Part shown: positions 11,184-22,400 of the stretch, in pieces
Layout: each line of letters begins with the position of its first letter
How positions within the stretch are numbered: position 1 is the first letter of the stretch
Source: Vitis vinifera
Taxonomy: Eukaryota > Streptophyta > Magnoliopsida > Vitales > Vitaceae
Reading direction: 5' to 3'
Assembly (NCBI RefSeq): GCF_030704535.1
Contig: NC_081817.1
Location: 1,937,001 to 2,001,000, forward strand
DNA length: 64,000 nucleotides
The notes under the pieces: model-generated
Databases searched by the model: none
What the model was told of the DNA's origin: nothing
What the model saw: the letters and a program-made list of their open reading frames with translations, nothing else
Program-made: the position numbers and the translations under genes

Positions 11184-11394
11184 GAGACCATACAAAGTGG
11201 GTGTATGAAGATCAAAGGTTAGAAGACACCAACATGAAGCAATTTGAAATCAAACAACCACCATTTATCAAATGAAACTATGACATTTGCAGAAACTCCA
11301 ACAAACAAGAATCTGTGAATGGAATTATCTGCAAATGATTCTGGTTATAAAGCAAATTATACAAGTAGCATGGTCGGTATCAGAACTCTAATCC

Positions 11395-11643
11395 TCATTT
11401 TCCGGTCTCATCTAGGATGGAAATGTATCTAAATTGCTCATCAGTACGAGCACAACAGCTAAAGAACACAAAAGCTGTTTCAACAGGTAGATTTCCAATT
11501 TTTGTATGAGCTGATTCCCAGATAGTTTTTACATAATTTTTTTCAAGGTATTCAGCTGTTTGATGATCCACTCTACCCTCTAAGAAGATCTTCATTGAAT
11601 TATAGAAAAGGGTTTGTGGAGCGTAAGCAGCATAGCTATACAT
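11395..11643 (-). CDS. Unrecognised 82-codon open frame, possible exon relic
   Basis: The frame begins MYSYAAYAPQTLFYN and ends ISILDETGK, with protein-like composition (Cys-Cys, aromatic residues, amphipathic stretches). It lies 92 bp downstream of the PP2C stop, so it may be part of that gene's 3' UTR or a relic of another gene. A possible acceptor (TATAG) precedes the second codon. I do not recognise the family. No neighbouring exon that would continue it was found. Confidence 0.25.
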   Translation of the reverse strand: MYSYAAYAPQTLFYNSMKIFLEGRVDHQTAEYLEKNYVKTIWESAHTKIGNLPVETAFVFFSCCARTDEQFRYISILDETGK

Positions 11644-11734
11644 ACAAACATTTTACGTTCTTGTTTTGAGGGAAAAAAATAAGGACAAATTGATGGAACA
11701 AGGTTCAAGGAGAAGATATTTAGAACCTCTACAA

Positions 11735-14700
11735 CTAGGTGCTGCCATTTGCAAAGACACCTCCCCCTGCTATGATTGAAAGTGAAGGTCCACGATTGGA
11801 GTTGCGACTGATCAGACTGTAGTCAAGAAACAATACAACAACAGTGATATCATCGTGAAAATGTCTCCTCACACCTCGCTCGATCTTTTTCAGGTCTGAG
11901 TATCTCATCTCCCTTTTCTTTGCCGCTTCCTGTAATGCAGCTTTGACAAGTTTCCTTGCAATCCCCTGCACAAAGACATAACATTGGGGTATATGTTAGG
12001 AAGCAATTTCAAGAGGTAATGACTCAGACTTGTTATCATACATATTTCTTTGAAAAAACAGTGTATCTCTTCACCATGCTCGGTTCAATTAGTTCAAGTA
12101 ACTTGGACTGTTTATGTGATTCTTAGAATTTAGTACCACCCTGCTTTCAAGGATTAATTAAGGACCAACTATGTGGTTGAAAGAAAAGTATTTAGTTGAA
12201 TTCCATGTCTAAGCATTATACACCAGATTCTGGGCTATTATTTCAGATAGAATCAAGAAACTCTAACAGGAGGTCGCAACTTAGAACCATACCCATAACA
12301 ACTACATTCAATTTAAATACAAAAGAAATTTAAAAAATATAAACAGAAATCCTACATTACGTGGACTGTTGTTGACAATGTCAACTGCCTCCTGATTACT
12401 AAGGTTCTCCCATAGCCCATCAGATGCAAATATAAGAAACTGGTCTTCAGGGTGAAGTCTCTGCACTAGAACCGATGGCTCAGCTTTAAGGATTGGCTTG
12501 TGGAAGGGCTCATCCAGTCTAAACTTTGGCAATAGAGGCTCTCTGTTGAATTCAGCATTCTTCAGGTAAGCATCACCTATGGATCTTGAAACCTGAAATA
12601 TTATAAAAGCTCTCTCAATAACAAATATCTTGAACGGCAATCTTCTGGAGACAAGTTTTTTTAAGAATTCCTGAATCATATTAAACTTTCTCAATAGGCA
12701 TAGGAAACACAATTATATCATAAATAATACCATATTTTATTATTCTTTTGTAACTATTGCCAGCCACTCCAAAAGAATTCCAAATAATTCTGCCATTACC
12801 ACGTGAACTTCATTATTAAAACAAGTGTTTTCTCAATGCAGGAAATCTCTTGTGAATTTCTCACAATCTATAATTTTTATAAGGGATTGTTCATGATATT
12901 TTCCTTATTAATCATCAAATGCCAACTTATTTCCATGGTTGAGAATTAAATCCCAAGTTGGACTCTGTTGATGTGGACAGTTTTAAACAAGTGAATTTTT
13001 ATGATTTATTTATTTATTTTTATAGGTCAACAAAAAGATGCATTAAAAAGCCCTAAACAAAGGGAGTGCACCATATTCACACGGGGGTATACAAGAGGTG
13101 CCACCTAAATAAAAAACAAGAGCAAGACAAGAACAAGTAAAAACCACTATACACAGTTCAAGATATCAATAAAATCCAACAAAGAAGCACATTCCTTCCC
13201 CAACAGGGCTCTAGACCATTCTATAAGAGACCTAATAAAGATCTCTTTCAGCATATGGTTGTTGAGCTCTTCCTCATTGAAGATATTTCTGTTGCTTTCA
13301 CGCCACATGCACCAAAACAAAGAAAGAGGAAGCATACTCCACACCCTCCTCCACCTTTTGTCCATGCCCTTCACCTTCCGACTTAGAAGGAGCTCTTTCA
13401 CAAGATTTGGAAACACCATTTGTAGCCTGAAATTGCTAACAACATGTTCATAACTTTCTGTTTCCATCATAATGAATAAGAAGGTGGTTCGCTGATTCCT
13501 CTGTGACTTTACAAAGACTTCATCTGTTGGTCATCGACCATCTTCTCCTTATAAGAACGTCAATGGTTACCATCTTCCCTCACACAACCTCCTAAGCAAC
13601 CAAAAAATTTTAAAAATCTCGAAGGGATATAGGTGCCCCAAATTTCTTTGACAGGGAACAGGGCTTCATTCTCATCAAGTCAAGGGTTGTAAAAATATCA
13701 CTTGAAAAGCCTCCTCCTCCCTCCACAGCAAGCTATCGTCCCCCAATACTTGCACACTCACCTTGTGGATGAGCTTCATAAATTGCATCACAACTCCCAA
13801 CTCTCAATCTTGAAGATGTCTTTTGAACAGAATTGACCAAAAGCCTTATACCTCCCTTACCACCCATAAGTCAGCTACTGTTACATTCCTACTATAGGCA
13901 ATACTATCTAAGGGAACCCTCTTTCAAATTACACTCATCCACCCATCCATCCGACTAGAATTTGGTTTGAGGCCATTTCTAATCAAAATAACGGTTGGAA
14001 GGATTATTCCTCTCATTCTCTTCTAATTGCTTTCCATAAACCTATACCAAAAGCTTCACTCATCTCTAGAGTGGCCCCTTCCAACTCTCCATATTTGCTT
14101 TGAATTATCACCCTCCACAGGCAGTTATTCTGAAGGGCATATCTCCACAACTGTTTAAATGTTTTACTGGCTGAAACTAAATTTGAAGTTCTCATAACTT
14201 ATTCACAATTTTTTATAAGACAACTTTTTCATTATAATTTTCCCTGTTAATCCTTGACATCCAAAATGATTTCCATAGTTGTAACCAAATCCCAAGTTAG
14301 ACCTATTGTCAAACATAAGCATTTCCCCCCACTATGTTACTTGAGATAGGTCAAGTTTTTAGAAAGAAATAGTGAAAAATGGTGGTCATCAAGTTAATCT
14401 AGGGAAAAGGGGGGAATCCAAAAGCCCAAGGTTGTTTGACAAGAATAACATTGACTTTGGAAAAGAAAGGCATGTTAGGGAACACATATTTTGTTGATTC
14501 ATAATTACTCAGAATATTCAGGGAATCTGATGGAAATTAAAAAATTACTACTATTCATGTCGAATTAAAAAATTATAATCAATAAAACCAGGTTGCCAAC
14601 CCTAAAACAAAATTTCACATGAGCACCAAGTATTTTTGCATAAATCCAGAGAATATTTGACAGACTGAAGGATAAAAAGCAAGAGCATGTTGAAAAATGT

Positions 14701-17456
14701 AAATGAAAAGAATATTTATCAAAAAAAAAAAAGTGAATGAAAAGAAAGCAGAAAGAGCATCAAAACTCAAATCTAAAGAACATACAAAAAAACCCAAAGA
14801 GTTCACCTGTATTATACCCTTCACACGCCAAACCTTGTGCTTTAAAACCACTATCTGTGGATCATCAGGATGCAACATGCGCAACTCCTCTCTCACAGAT
14901 TCAAAATTTGCATTGTGCTCAGAAGATAACTGAACGGCTTTTACCTCACTGAAGGCTTTCTCCAATCTTCCTAACACCACTCGAGAGTCTCCTGCATTTG
15001 CAATGTAAAGCAGTCCACTACATATTATACCAACTAAACAACATGAACCCGCAGAAGCAATTTGTGGCTTACTTAGCCACTGCTTCTTTACAAGAGAGAG
15101 GAATTCGTCCTCTGTCGCCAAAAATGCTTTGGTGATAACATCTTCTGACATTCCCTGATTCTCTGATGTGAATTCTGCACCATGAATAGCTGTCAAGTCA
15201 GTAAACATATGCATTAGCCATCTTCTCTAAGAAAAGACTATAATTAAAAATGGTGAGAAAGAGAGAGCGAGTTCTCAGTTCATGTATGATGTATAATTGA
15301 GTTTGACTGCTATTCAGGTTTTCACATGGTTTTAAAAACCGGACCGGACCGGCCGGTCCGACTGCCGGATGGTCACGATTCTGGTTCAGTCCGACAAATT
15401 GGACCGAAAAGTGATCGAACTGGAATCGGACCGGATGAACCAGCGGTCCAACAGGCAAATCGGACAAATCAGCCGGTTCCCTCCGAACCGTCCGGTTCAA
15501 CTTTTTTTTTTTTTTTTCCTCCTAGCATCTGCGCAGCTGTTCCCATTGTCGCCGGCCACTGGAGCATTGTCCTGCTGGAAGCACCCCTCCCAAAATGCTG
15601 CAAAGCCCCGCCATCGGCCACTCAACACCCCACCCCCTTGCCGCACGCCCCCAAGCCCAGCAACTGCAAAATTCCCCCACAACACTCCTCCCTAAAACGC
15701 TGCAAAGCCCTGTCACCGGCCACTCAACCCCCCCACCCCCCGCCGCGCACCCCAAGCCCAATTGCAAAATTCCCCCATCCTCCCTCCTCTCCTCTCCTCT
15801 CCTCTCCCAAAATCCCCCTGCGCCTTGCCTTCCTAGTTCCCACTGCCTTCTATTTTTGTTTTTTAAAATTTAATTTTTATTTTTTATATTTAATATCTTA
15901 ATATTTAATTTCTTAATTTTTTGTTGATTGTAATTGTAATGATATGTTTACTATTTAAATTTTTCATTTTTATTTTATTTTATTTATTGCACATAGAAAT
16001 TTTAATTTATTGAAATTATTGGGTTAATTGACATCCACAGGTAAAAAACTTTGTGAAAAAACTTAACAAACAAAGTAAATATTATCAAAATTTAGATATA
16101 ATCTATTATTTTTTAAATTTTAATAACATGTAAAAATATATATTTATGACGTCACCGGTTCGACTGCGGTTCGACCGTCAGTCCGACCAGTGAACCGTGA
16201 ACCAATAACTTTTCCGGTTCAATGACTGGTCCAATTCTGAAAACATTGGGTTTTCATGTACATGTTTCATTTCTTTTCTATAAAATACCATTCATGAAGA
16301 CTAATATCCAATAGGAACTTACTTTATCAATAAAATTTATAAAAATTATATTTTCTTTGCTTTACTCCTTACAGCTAAGAGTTAAAGTTTACAACTCATG
16401 ACCAGGGTGGCAGGTTACGTCTAGCAAACAGATCTAAGCTTTCAAGCCCTTTAAAGCTTGAATGCAATCATTGAAATGAAATTCTTTCATTTTCTTGAAG
16501 TCTTAGAAGGTCCACAACCCCTGTAATTGAATTTTTCAGGAATAGAAAACAAAATTTTCCAGCATATTCCCTAGTCCAAATTATTTCTAGGAGCAACTAA
16601 TCCTGGTTCCTAAATCTTGAATAACAGATAGACCTGTTGCATTCTGAATATACCATCACTTATTAAAAGCAGATTTTGTAAAGCTCCCATTGACTCAAGA
16701 ACGTCGGTTTTGACCTCTTTTAAGTTTGATTATTGAATCTCAATCGTGAAACTTACTTCTACCATCCAATTAAAATGCCTTCATTCATGATACCTCAGAA
16801 AGATTTTTCCCTGCTTTGACTTTTCAATTTCTTCTTTTTGGATAAAAAAAAATATATATCTATCGGGGTTAACAGACTGATAGAACTAGAATGTGATTGG
16901 GGTCTGGTCTTTGTTGGTGTATACTTTTTGCTTACCCACTTCATTTTTTTTCTTTTGAGTTGTTCCCCTGCCCGAGCGAAATGCAAATAATAAACTACTG
17001 TACCAGTTGACCAAATTGGTGTGATGCGAACTAGTCAAATAATCATCATGCCAGCATTGAAAAAGAGTGCATGAAAATGAAACTTAATGGAGGAAAAACA
17101 AATACTTTACATAGCCAATGGAGGAAGAACATACTCTTAAGATTGTCAAATAGTCTACTGTTGACAAACCGGGAAGCTTCAGGACCTCCATGGCCATCAT
17201 AAATTCCAACAAATGTTCCTTGTGGACCTGAATCAAGTGAGCTCAGCGGCCCCGAATCAAGTCTGCTATGATCTTCCAATACATTATTAGCTTGAATTAC
17301 TGCCATAGAAAAGTCCCCATTAACATGGCGCCCTGAATCTTTATACCACAATAAACCATCAACCCGGCCTGCAACATCCCCTCTACCAGAATTTTCACCT
17401 TCTATGGAAGGCCTCCAACATGGTGCCACAATCCTCATCAGTGAATTAGATACCAT
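11735..17456 (-). CDS. Protein phosphatase 2C, clade D type (385 aa)
   Basis: Four exons: 17135-17456, 14807-15174, 12356-12592 and 11735-11965. All have GT/AG junctions, with phase closing to 385 codons and a TAG stop. PP2C motifs appear in order: [12 protein letters not shown], the metal-binding [12 protein letters not shown] (about residue 80), [39 protein letters not shown] and the terminal [10 protein letters not shown] with its metal-binding Asp. Lack of a regulatory N-terminal domain and the [18 protein letters not shown] segment point to the plant clade D group, Mn/Mg-dependent Ser/Thr phosphatases that dephosphorylate plasma-membrane H+-ATPases and are inhibited by SAUR proteins (family knowledge). 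Start ATG is 17456. Intron 1 (15175-17134) holds a GC-rich transposon and intron 2 (12593-14806) a LINE remnant. The nitrilase gene is divergently transcribed about 2 kb away. Confidence 0.95.
12866..12970. repeat. Left copy of a ~100-bp degenerate direct repeat flanking a LINE
   Basis: The segment running from a TTTATAAG stretch to AATCCCAAGTTGGAC recurs at 14205-14310 (TTTATAAG ... AATCCCAAGTTAGAC) with scattered differences. The two copies bracket the LINE remnant in PP2C intron 2. Confidence 0.6.
13015..14195 (-). mobile_element. 5'-truncated, decayed L1-type LINE in PP2C intron 2
   Basis: Minus-strand fragments resemble the C-terminal zinc-binding region of plant LINE reverse transcriptases: an open frame 13147-13470 with [18 protein letters not shown] and, further 5', 14013-14195 with [19 protein letters not shown] and [11 protein letters not shown]. 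Intervening sequence is frameshifted. The 3' end on the plus strand is the T-rich stretch near 13005-13022, equivalent to a poly-A tail. Not functional. Confidence 0.75.
14205..14310. repeat. Right copy of the ~100-bp degenerate direct repeat
   Basis: Counterpart of 12866-12970, sharing ATTTCCATRGTTG and AAATCCCAAGTT in the same order and spacing. Confidence 0.6.
15328..16244. mobile_element. GC-rich non-autonomous DNA transposon in PP2C intron 1
   Basis: The ends are imperfect inverted repeats, GGTTTTAAAAACCGGACC on the left and the complement of GGTCCAATTCTGAAAAC on the right, with many CCGG/GGTCCG subterminal motifs. The centre is unusually C-rich (about 15530-15830) and includes a roughly 105-bp tandem duplication (GCAAAGCCC ... 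AAATTCCCCC, about 15599-15675 and 15702-15770). Open frames across it are compositional artefacts. No exact target duplication was seen, so the superfamily is not assigned. Confidence 0.65.
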
Positions 17457-17859
17457 AACTCACATATTCTCACCCAAATGACCCAGCAATTGATCTATTG
17501 AAATCAGTCTCAAAAACAATATCAAATCCTAATTCCAATTCTATACTCTTTTCAACTCCAAAACCCACATCACAATTTCCAAAAATTAGATACACATTGA
17601 TTGATGCAGACACCATTAATCTGTATATGCATTGAAACATCAAATTATCAAATTAACCAAACGGGTATGTGCAAAAACTTCATAAAATATCTCAGAAACA
17701 AAGTCTACACAAAATCCCAGAAATGTTTCTCACATACCTTGAATCTTTATGCTGAGATTTTGATAACCGTTTTGTCTAAGATCTATCAATAGCTGAAAAC
17801 CCCCATCACTGGAAGGATTGAATTGAGATTTGTGAGAAAGCTGAGGAAGGGTAGATCTG

Positions 17860-19260
17860 GAGACAGCAGAGAGATAAAAGACAGGGGTTGTGGAGTTGTT
17901 ATTGGTCTTTTCTTTCTTCTAAAGAAAGGGCATATACAACAAATCCCTCATTTTGAATTGAGTTCCATGACTCTCTCGCTTTGGGGCTTTTGCCTTTTGG
18001 TTTTGGGGTTGGGTTTTCAATTTTTTGTTTTTCTATTTTATTGCATGGGTTTTGACTTTGACCCCTAACAAACCACCATTTCAGGCAATTATTCCTCCCC
18101 TTTCCCATCTCTTTATATGGTAATACCCAACAAAAAATAAAAGAATAATAAAACAAAAATAAATTTGTGTGTGAAAATAAGCTTTTTTTTTTTATGGAAA
18201 TTTTAATTTTTTTAAAATGATTTCATCTTAAATTATGAGCATGGGTCCTTAATATTTAATTAAAAAGATTAAATAATCTCAAAATTATAAATGTAATATT
18301 TCCCGTCTTTTTATTTGAAAAGTAACTTTTTTTTTTGCATAAATATCTTTTATCATTTTAAATATTTATATGTAAGTTTTCAAATATAATGTTATTTTAC
18401 AATAATAAGGATATTTTTCAAATTGAGACAAAAAAAGATAAAGGATTAAATTTAAAATTTTAGGTTTTTATTTACCCTTTTAATCAAATAACCTTTTTAA
18501 ACAAAACTAATTTATGTTTTTTAAAAATAATCTAACTTAAAAGATATGTTTTATAAATTTTCTACAAAAAATAATTTTTTTGATAACTTATTTTTAAAAT
18601 ATTTTGTTTTTAAAAACAAGGTTTTATAGGTTTGTAATTATTTTTTATAAAATATTTAAGCAATAATTGAAAACATGAAAAATATTTTAAAAACTTCTAT
18701 ATTGCACTTAATTATACAATACATTCATGGAAATGTTTTTAATATTTGAATTTTTTACCAAATATGAGGAAAGAAAAAGAAAAATCTATTATTTTCTTTG
18801 TCGTTTTCTTTTTATTTTAAAATTTTGAAAAAAAAATGCATAAAAACTATTCTAAAAATATTTATTAAGAGTTGATAAAGATTAATACTAAAAAATGTAG
18901 TCTTAGTAAGTGGCATATGTTTTGGATTTAATTTGTCCATGGTTCATAAAATTTATTGCTTATCATAAGAAATTAAAATTATTTTAAAAAAATTATAATA
19001 ATTTTTTTATAAATAATGGACAAAATGAAAAATAAATTATTGTTAAATAATCCAACCCATTTTCACAATTATTTTTTTTTGAAAAGCTAAAAAATATTTT
19101 TAAAATTTAATAAAAGATTATTAAAAAAAATATCTTAAAAATAATTTAATATCAAATCCAATAAAATATTACTTCATAGAATTCGAATTTTTTCATTTTT
19201 AATAACATTAAAATTTTATTTTATTAAAATTTATTGCTTAAAACAAAAAGACGAAATTTT
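17860..19260. other. Divergent intergenic region, AT-rich
   Basis: Lies between the PP2C gene (minus) and the nitrilase gene (plus). 17820-17960 looks like the PP2C 5' leader and proximal promoter. 18170-19260 is almost pure A/T with no coding frame. Close to the nitrilase gene there is an inverted motif (TAAGG...CTTACGTAA, about 19264-19296) with an ACGT core. Confidence 0.5.
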
Positions 19261-19413
19261 ATGTAAGGTCTAGTTGTCTAGACCGGCCCTTACGTAAAAT
19301 CCGAAGAACACATGGGTATATCAACAAATACAGCGAAACAGAAGGACCCACATGCAAATAAATTCCATTTTATTACCAGTCTCAGCATTCGGCAACTAGC
19401 CTCCAACAAAACG

Positions 19414-22400
19414 ATGTCGTTTTGTCTACACTCCGCTCCAAACAACTCCCGAATCAGTTGGATCCAAAACCGGAGACGCCTCGCTTTGAAAAACTCCCGT
19501 TTCGCGTCGGAAGCGATTCGTGCCATCACTGGCAACTCAACCATGGCAAACTCAGTACGAGTCGCGGCCGTTCAGATGACTTCAGTCAACGATCTCGCCG
19601 CGAACTTCGCCACCTGTTCCCGCCTTGTCAAAGTATCGTTTCGATTTTCGATTATTTTGTTGTGTTTTTCTGTGGTTGTTATTTTTTTCCTTATGCTTGC
19701 GTTTGGTTCTTGAGAAACCGCAGTAAAATAAGAGGGAGTTTTGGGAATCTTGAAACGGATAATTCAAAAAGTCTTTATTTCTTTGCCACGGCTTCTCTGC
19801 TACTGGACAGGCCGTCGCAGAATATCCATTTATGTTAAATGTTTTCACGTTCGTTTCGTTTCGTTCTGTTTCTCAGCAATCAAACACGCCGTCACAGAAA
19901 ATCCATATATGTTGATCGTTGATTCTTGATCACTTTCATTTATTTTTCTACGGTTTCTCAGCAACGAAACGGATTGTCACAGAAAAATCCGTATATGTTT
20001 TGTTTTTTTCCTTTAATAAATCACTTTTTCGTTTTCATCCAACGGTTTCTCAGAAACAAATCAGGCGATCACATAAAATCCATATTTGTTAAATTTTATT
20101 GCATTTTATGTTCTTATTGCAAAACATAATCGGTTGGTAGGGCTACGATACCATTCTAACCGCTGGAACCTAGCTTGAGATCAGTTCAATTGGAAGCTTG
20201 AGATATAGGAATCGAGATATCTTCGCTATGGAGATTGTTAAACACTTAAGACTTTTGAACTAAGCTCACACTTCCCACTTCTCAAGCTCATAAACATCCT
20301 AAGACTTCTAAAAAATTGAGTTAATTCAGTTCAGTTATATGATTGTTTGAGTTCGTTCATCTTGGAAAAAGAGCTCAGCTCATTCCCAATCTTGGAGCTT
20401 TTTAATGTTTTAAGCCAAACTTGAACAACCTACACTTTGGCTTGATTACAGCTGTGTGGATTGTCTTTTTAGTACTTTTCTTATATCAGTTTTGACTTAG
20501 TTTTCTAGACTACCCAAATAAATCTATGGAATTTTTTAGTAATTAGCATTCATATATGGAGGGTATTGTTTATTTTCCCATGATTAGTGTTGCACATAAT
20601 AAATGTGCAAAATAAATAACTATGAATTTCCCCATGTTTTGTTGGGCACGTTAGTTTATTGCTTTAACTTGAGCTATTTATGTAATCAACCTTTGGGATT
20701 TGCAGTAGTTTTGAGTAAGATACTTGTCAGGTTTTGATTTATTTATTATACCTCTTTGAAGTTCCATGTCTAATTTTTAGAATTGATATTTGCAAAGGAA
20801 GCAGTATCTGCAGGGGCAAAGTTCATCTGTTTTCCTGAAAATTTCTCGTTTGTGGCTACCAAGGATGGGGAGAGTCTTACTATTGCTGAGCCTTTAGATG
20901 GCCCAATCATGCAAGGATACCGTTCTCTTGCAAGGTCAGACTACTATAAACTGAAATTTTAGAAAGCACGCTTATGTTTATTTATACATGTGTTCCATAC
21001 ATACCCAACCAAATTTAATATGGTTGAGTATTACTTTTTTGGTCTTTGCTACCAGGAAATGTTGTTCTTTCACTGTCTCTTTCATTTTCTTTGTGATTTA
21101 TGACTTTTGCAGAATTACTTATTTGTTCATTCCTCTGAGCCATGAAGTTTCTTAAATTGCAGAGAATCCAAAATTTGGTTGTCACTTGGAGGCTTCCAAG
21201 AAAAAGGACAGGATGATGCACACCTGTGCAATACACATGTTTTAATTGATGATACTGGCAACATTAGAAGCAAATATCGAAAAATACACTTGTAAGATGT
21301 CTGATTTTGTTTCAGTTGCATTTTATCTTTTTATTTTATCACTATTACTGATCTCTTTCTCTCTCTAGCTCACGCCTTGCATGCACACATTATTGATAAG
21401 TAGAATGATATATCAAATGGATTGAATTACATGCAAACCATTATAGTTGTACATGAAATATGTGGTCTTCTATCGCAACAAGTCTATCTATCATAGACCA
21501 TGATGCAGCACACGATCATCATTAGTTTTTATTTTAAGTTCATCATTAGTTTCTTATTTTAAATTTATTTGCTTTACTATTTTGTATAAGAGATTACCTA
21601 GTTTTCGTAGTTTCCATTTATTTCTAGTTTCTTATTTCAGTTATTTCCTTTATTTTTGCATTACAAACATTATTTAAAGACTTATTGTAATTGTTGGAAT
21701 CAGTTCAATATAATTTATTAGAATTATTCCCTAATTTTCTGATCCTATTGTGATCTTTGTGTTTATTCCCGAGTGTTTTTCTGTTTTGTTTTGAAACAAA
21801 CCTTCCACTGCACTAGACCACTTCTTGTCTTCTTCCTTTTGAAGTTTACCTGATATTTCTAATGAACATAAAATCAATTCACCATCATGTATGCTAGGAA
21901 AAAATACTGAGTAGCGGAAAATAACTGGATGGAGATAAAAATGGATGGATAGGATTAGAGGAGGTAACAGTGGTTGATTGTGGTATTTTAGATAGAAGTA
22001 GCAGAGGCAGTTATGGATGATGGTGGATCCACTAGTGTTTAGTTTTGCTAAAGATGATGGTACAGGTTAGAATTTCAATGTGGATAACGCTGATGGTCAA
22101 TGAGGGTAGTGTACCTGATACCGGTTTTGCTAATAGTATGGAGTCTGGTTGTTGATTTGACTCCAGCAAAGATGCCCACAGTGATGGTGCTGGAAACCTA
22201 TTACAGGAGGCAGAAAGCAGGTTTGAGGTCCCAATGACCTCACAGATTGTTTGAGAAAGGAATAAAGCATGGTTTCAGAAGGGGAAAGAAATTCTAAGTT
22301 TCCTTTTTCTCCTCTTGTAAAATTAAAATACACTGGGGTAATTTGTCACCATAATGCAGGACTGCAGTAACATCCTTGTTAAGGTGGGGAGGTTAGATTT

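Noticed and set aside
15326-15901. Long plus- and minus-strand frames rich in Pro, Cys and Gly
   Set aside because: They lie in the GC-rich transposon of PP2C intron 1 and reflect C-rich composition and tandem duplication, not a gene.
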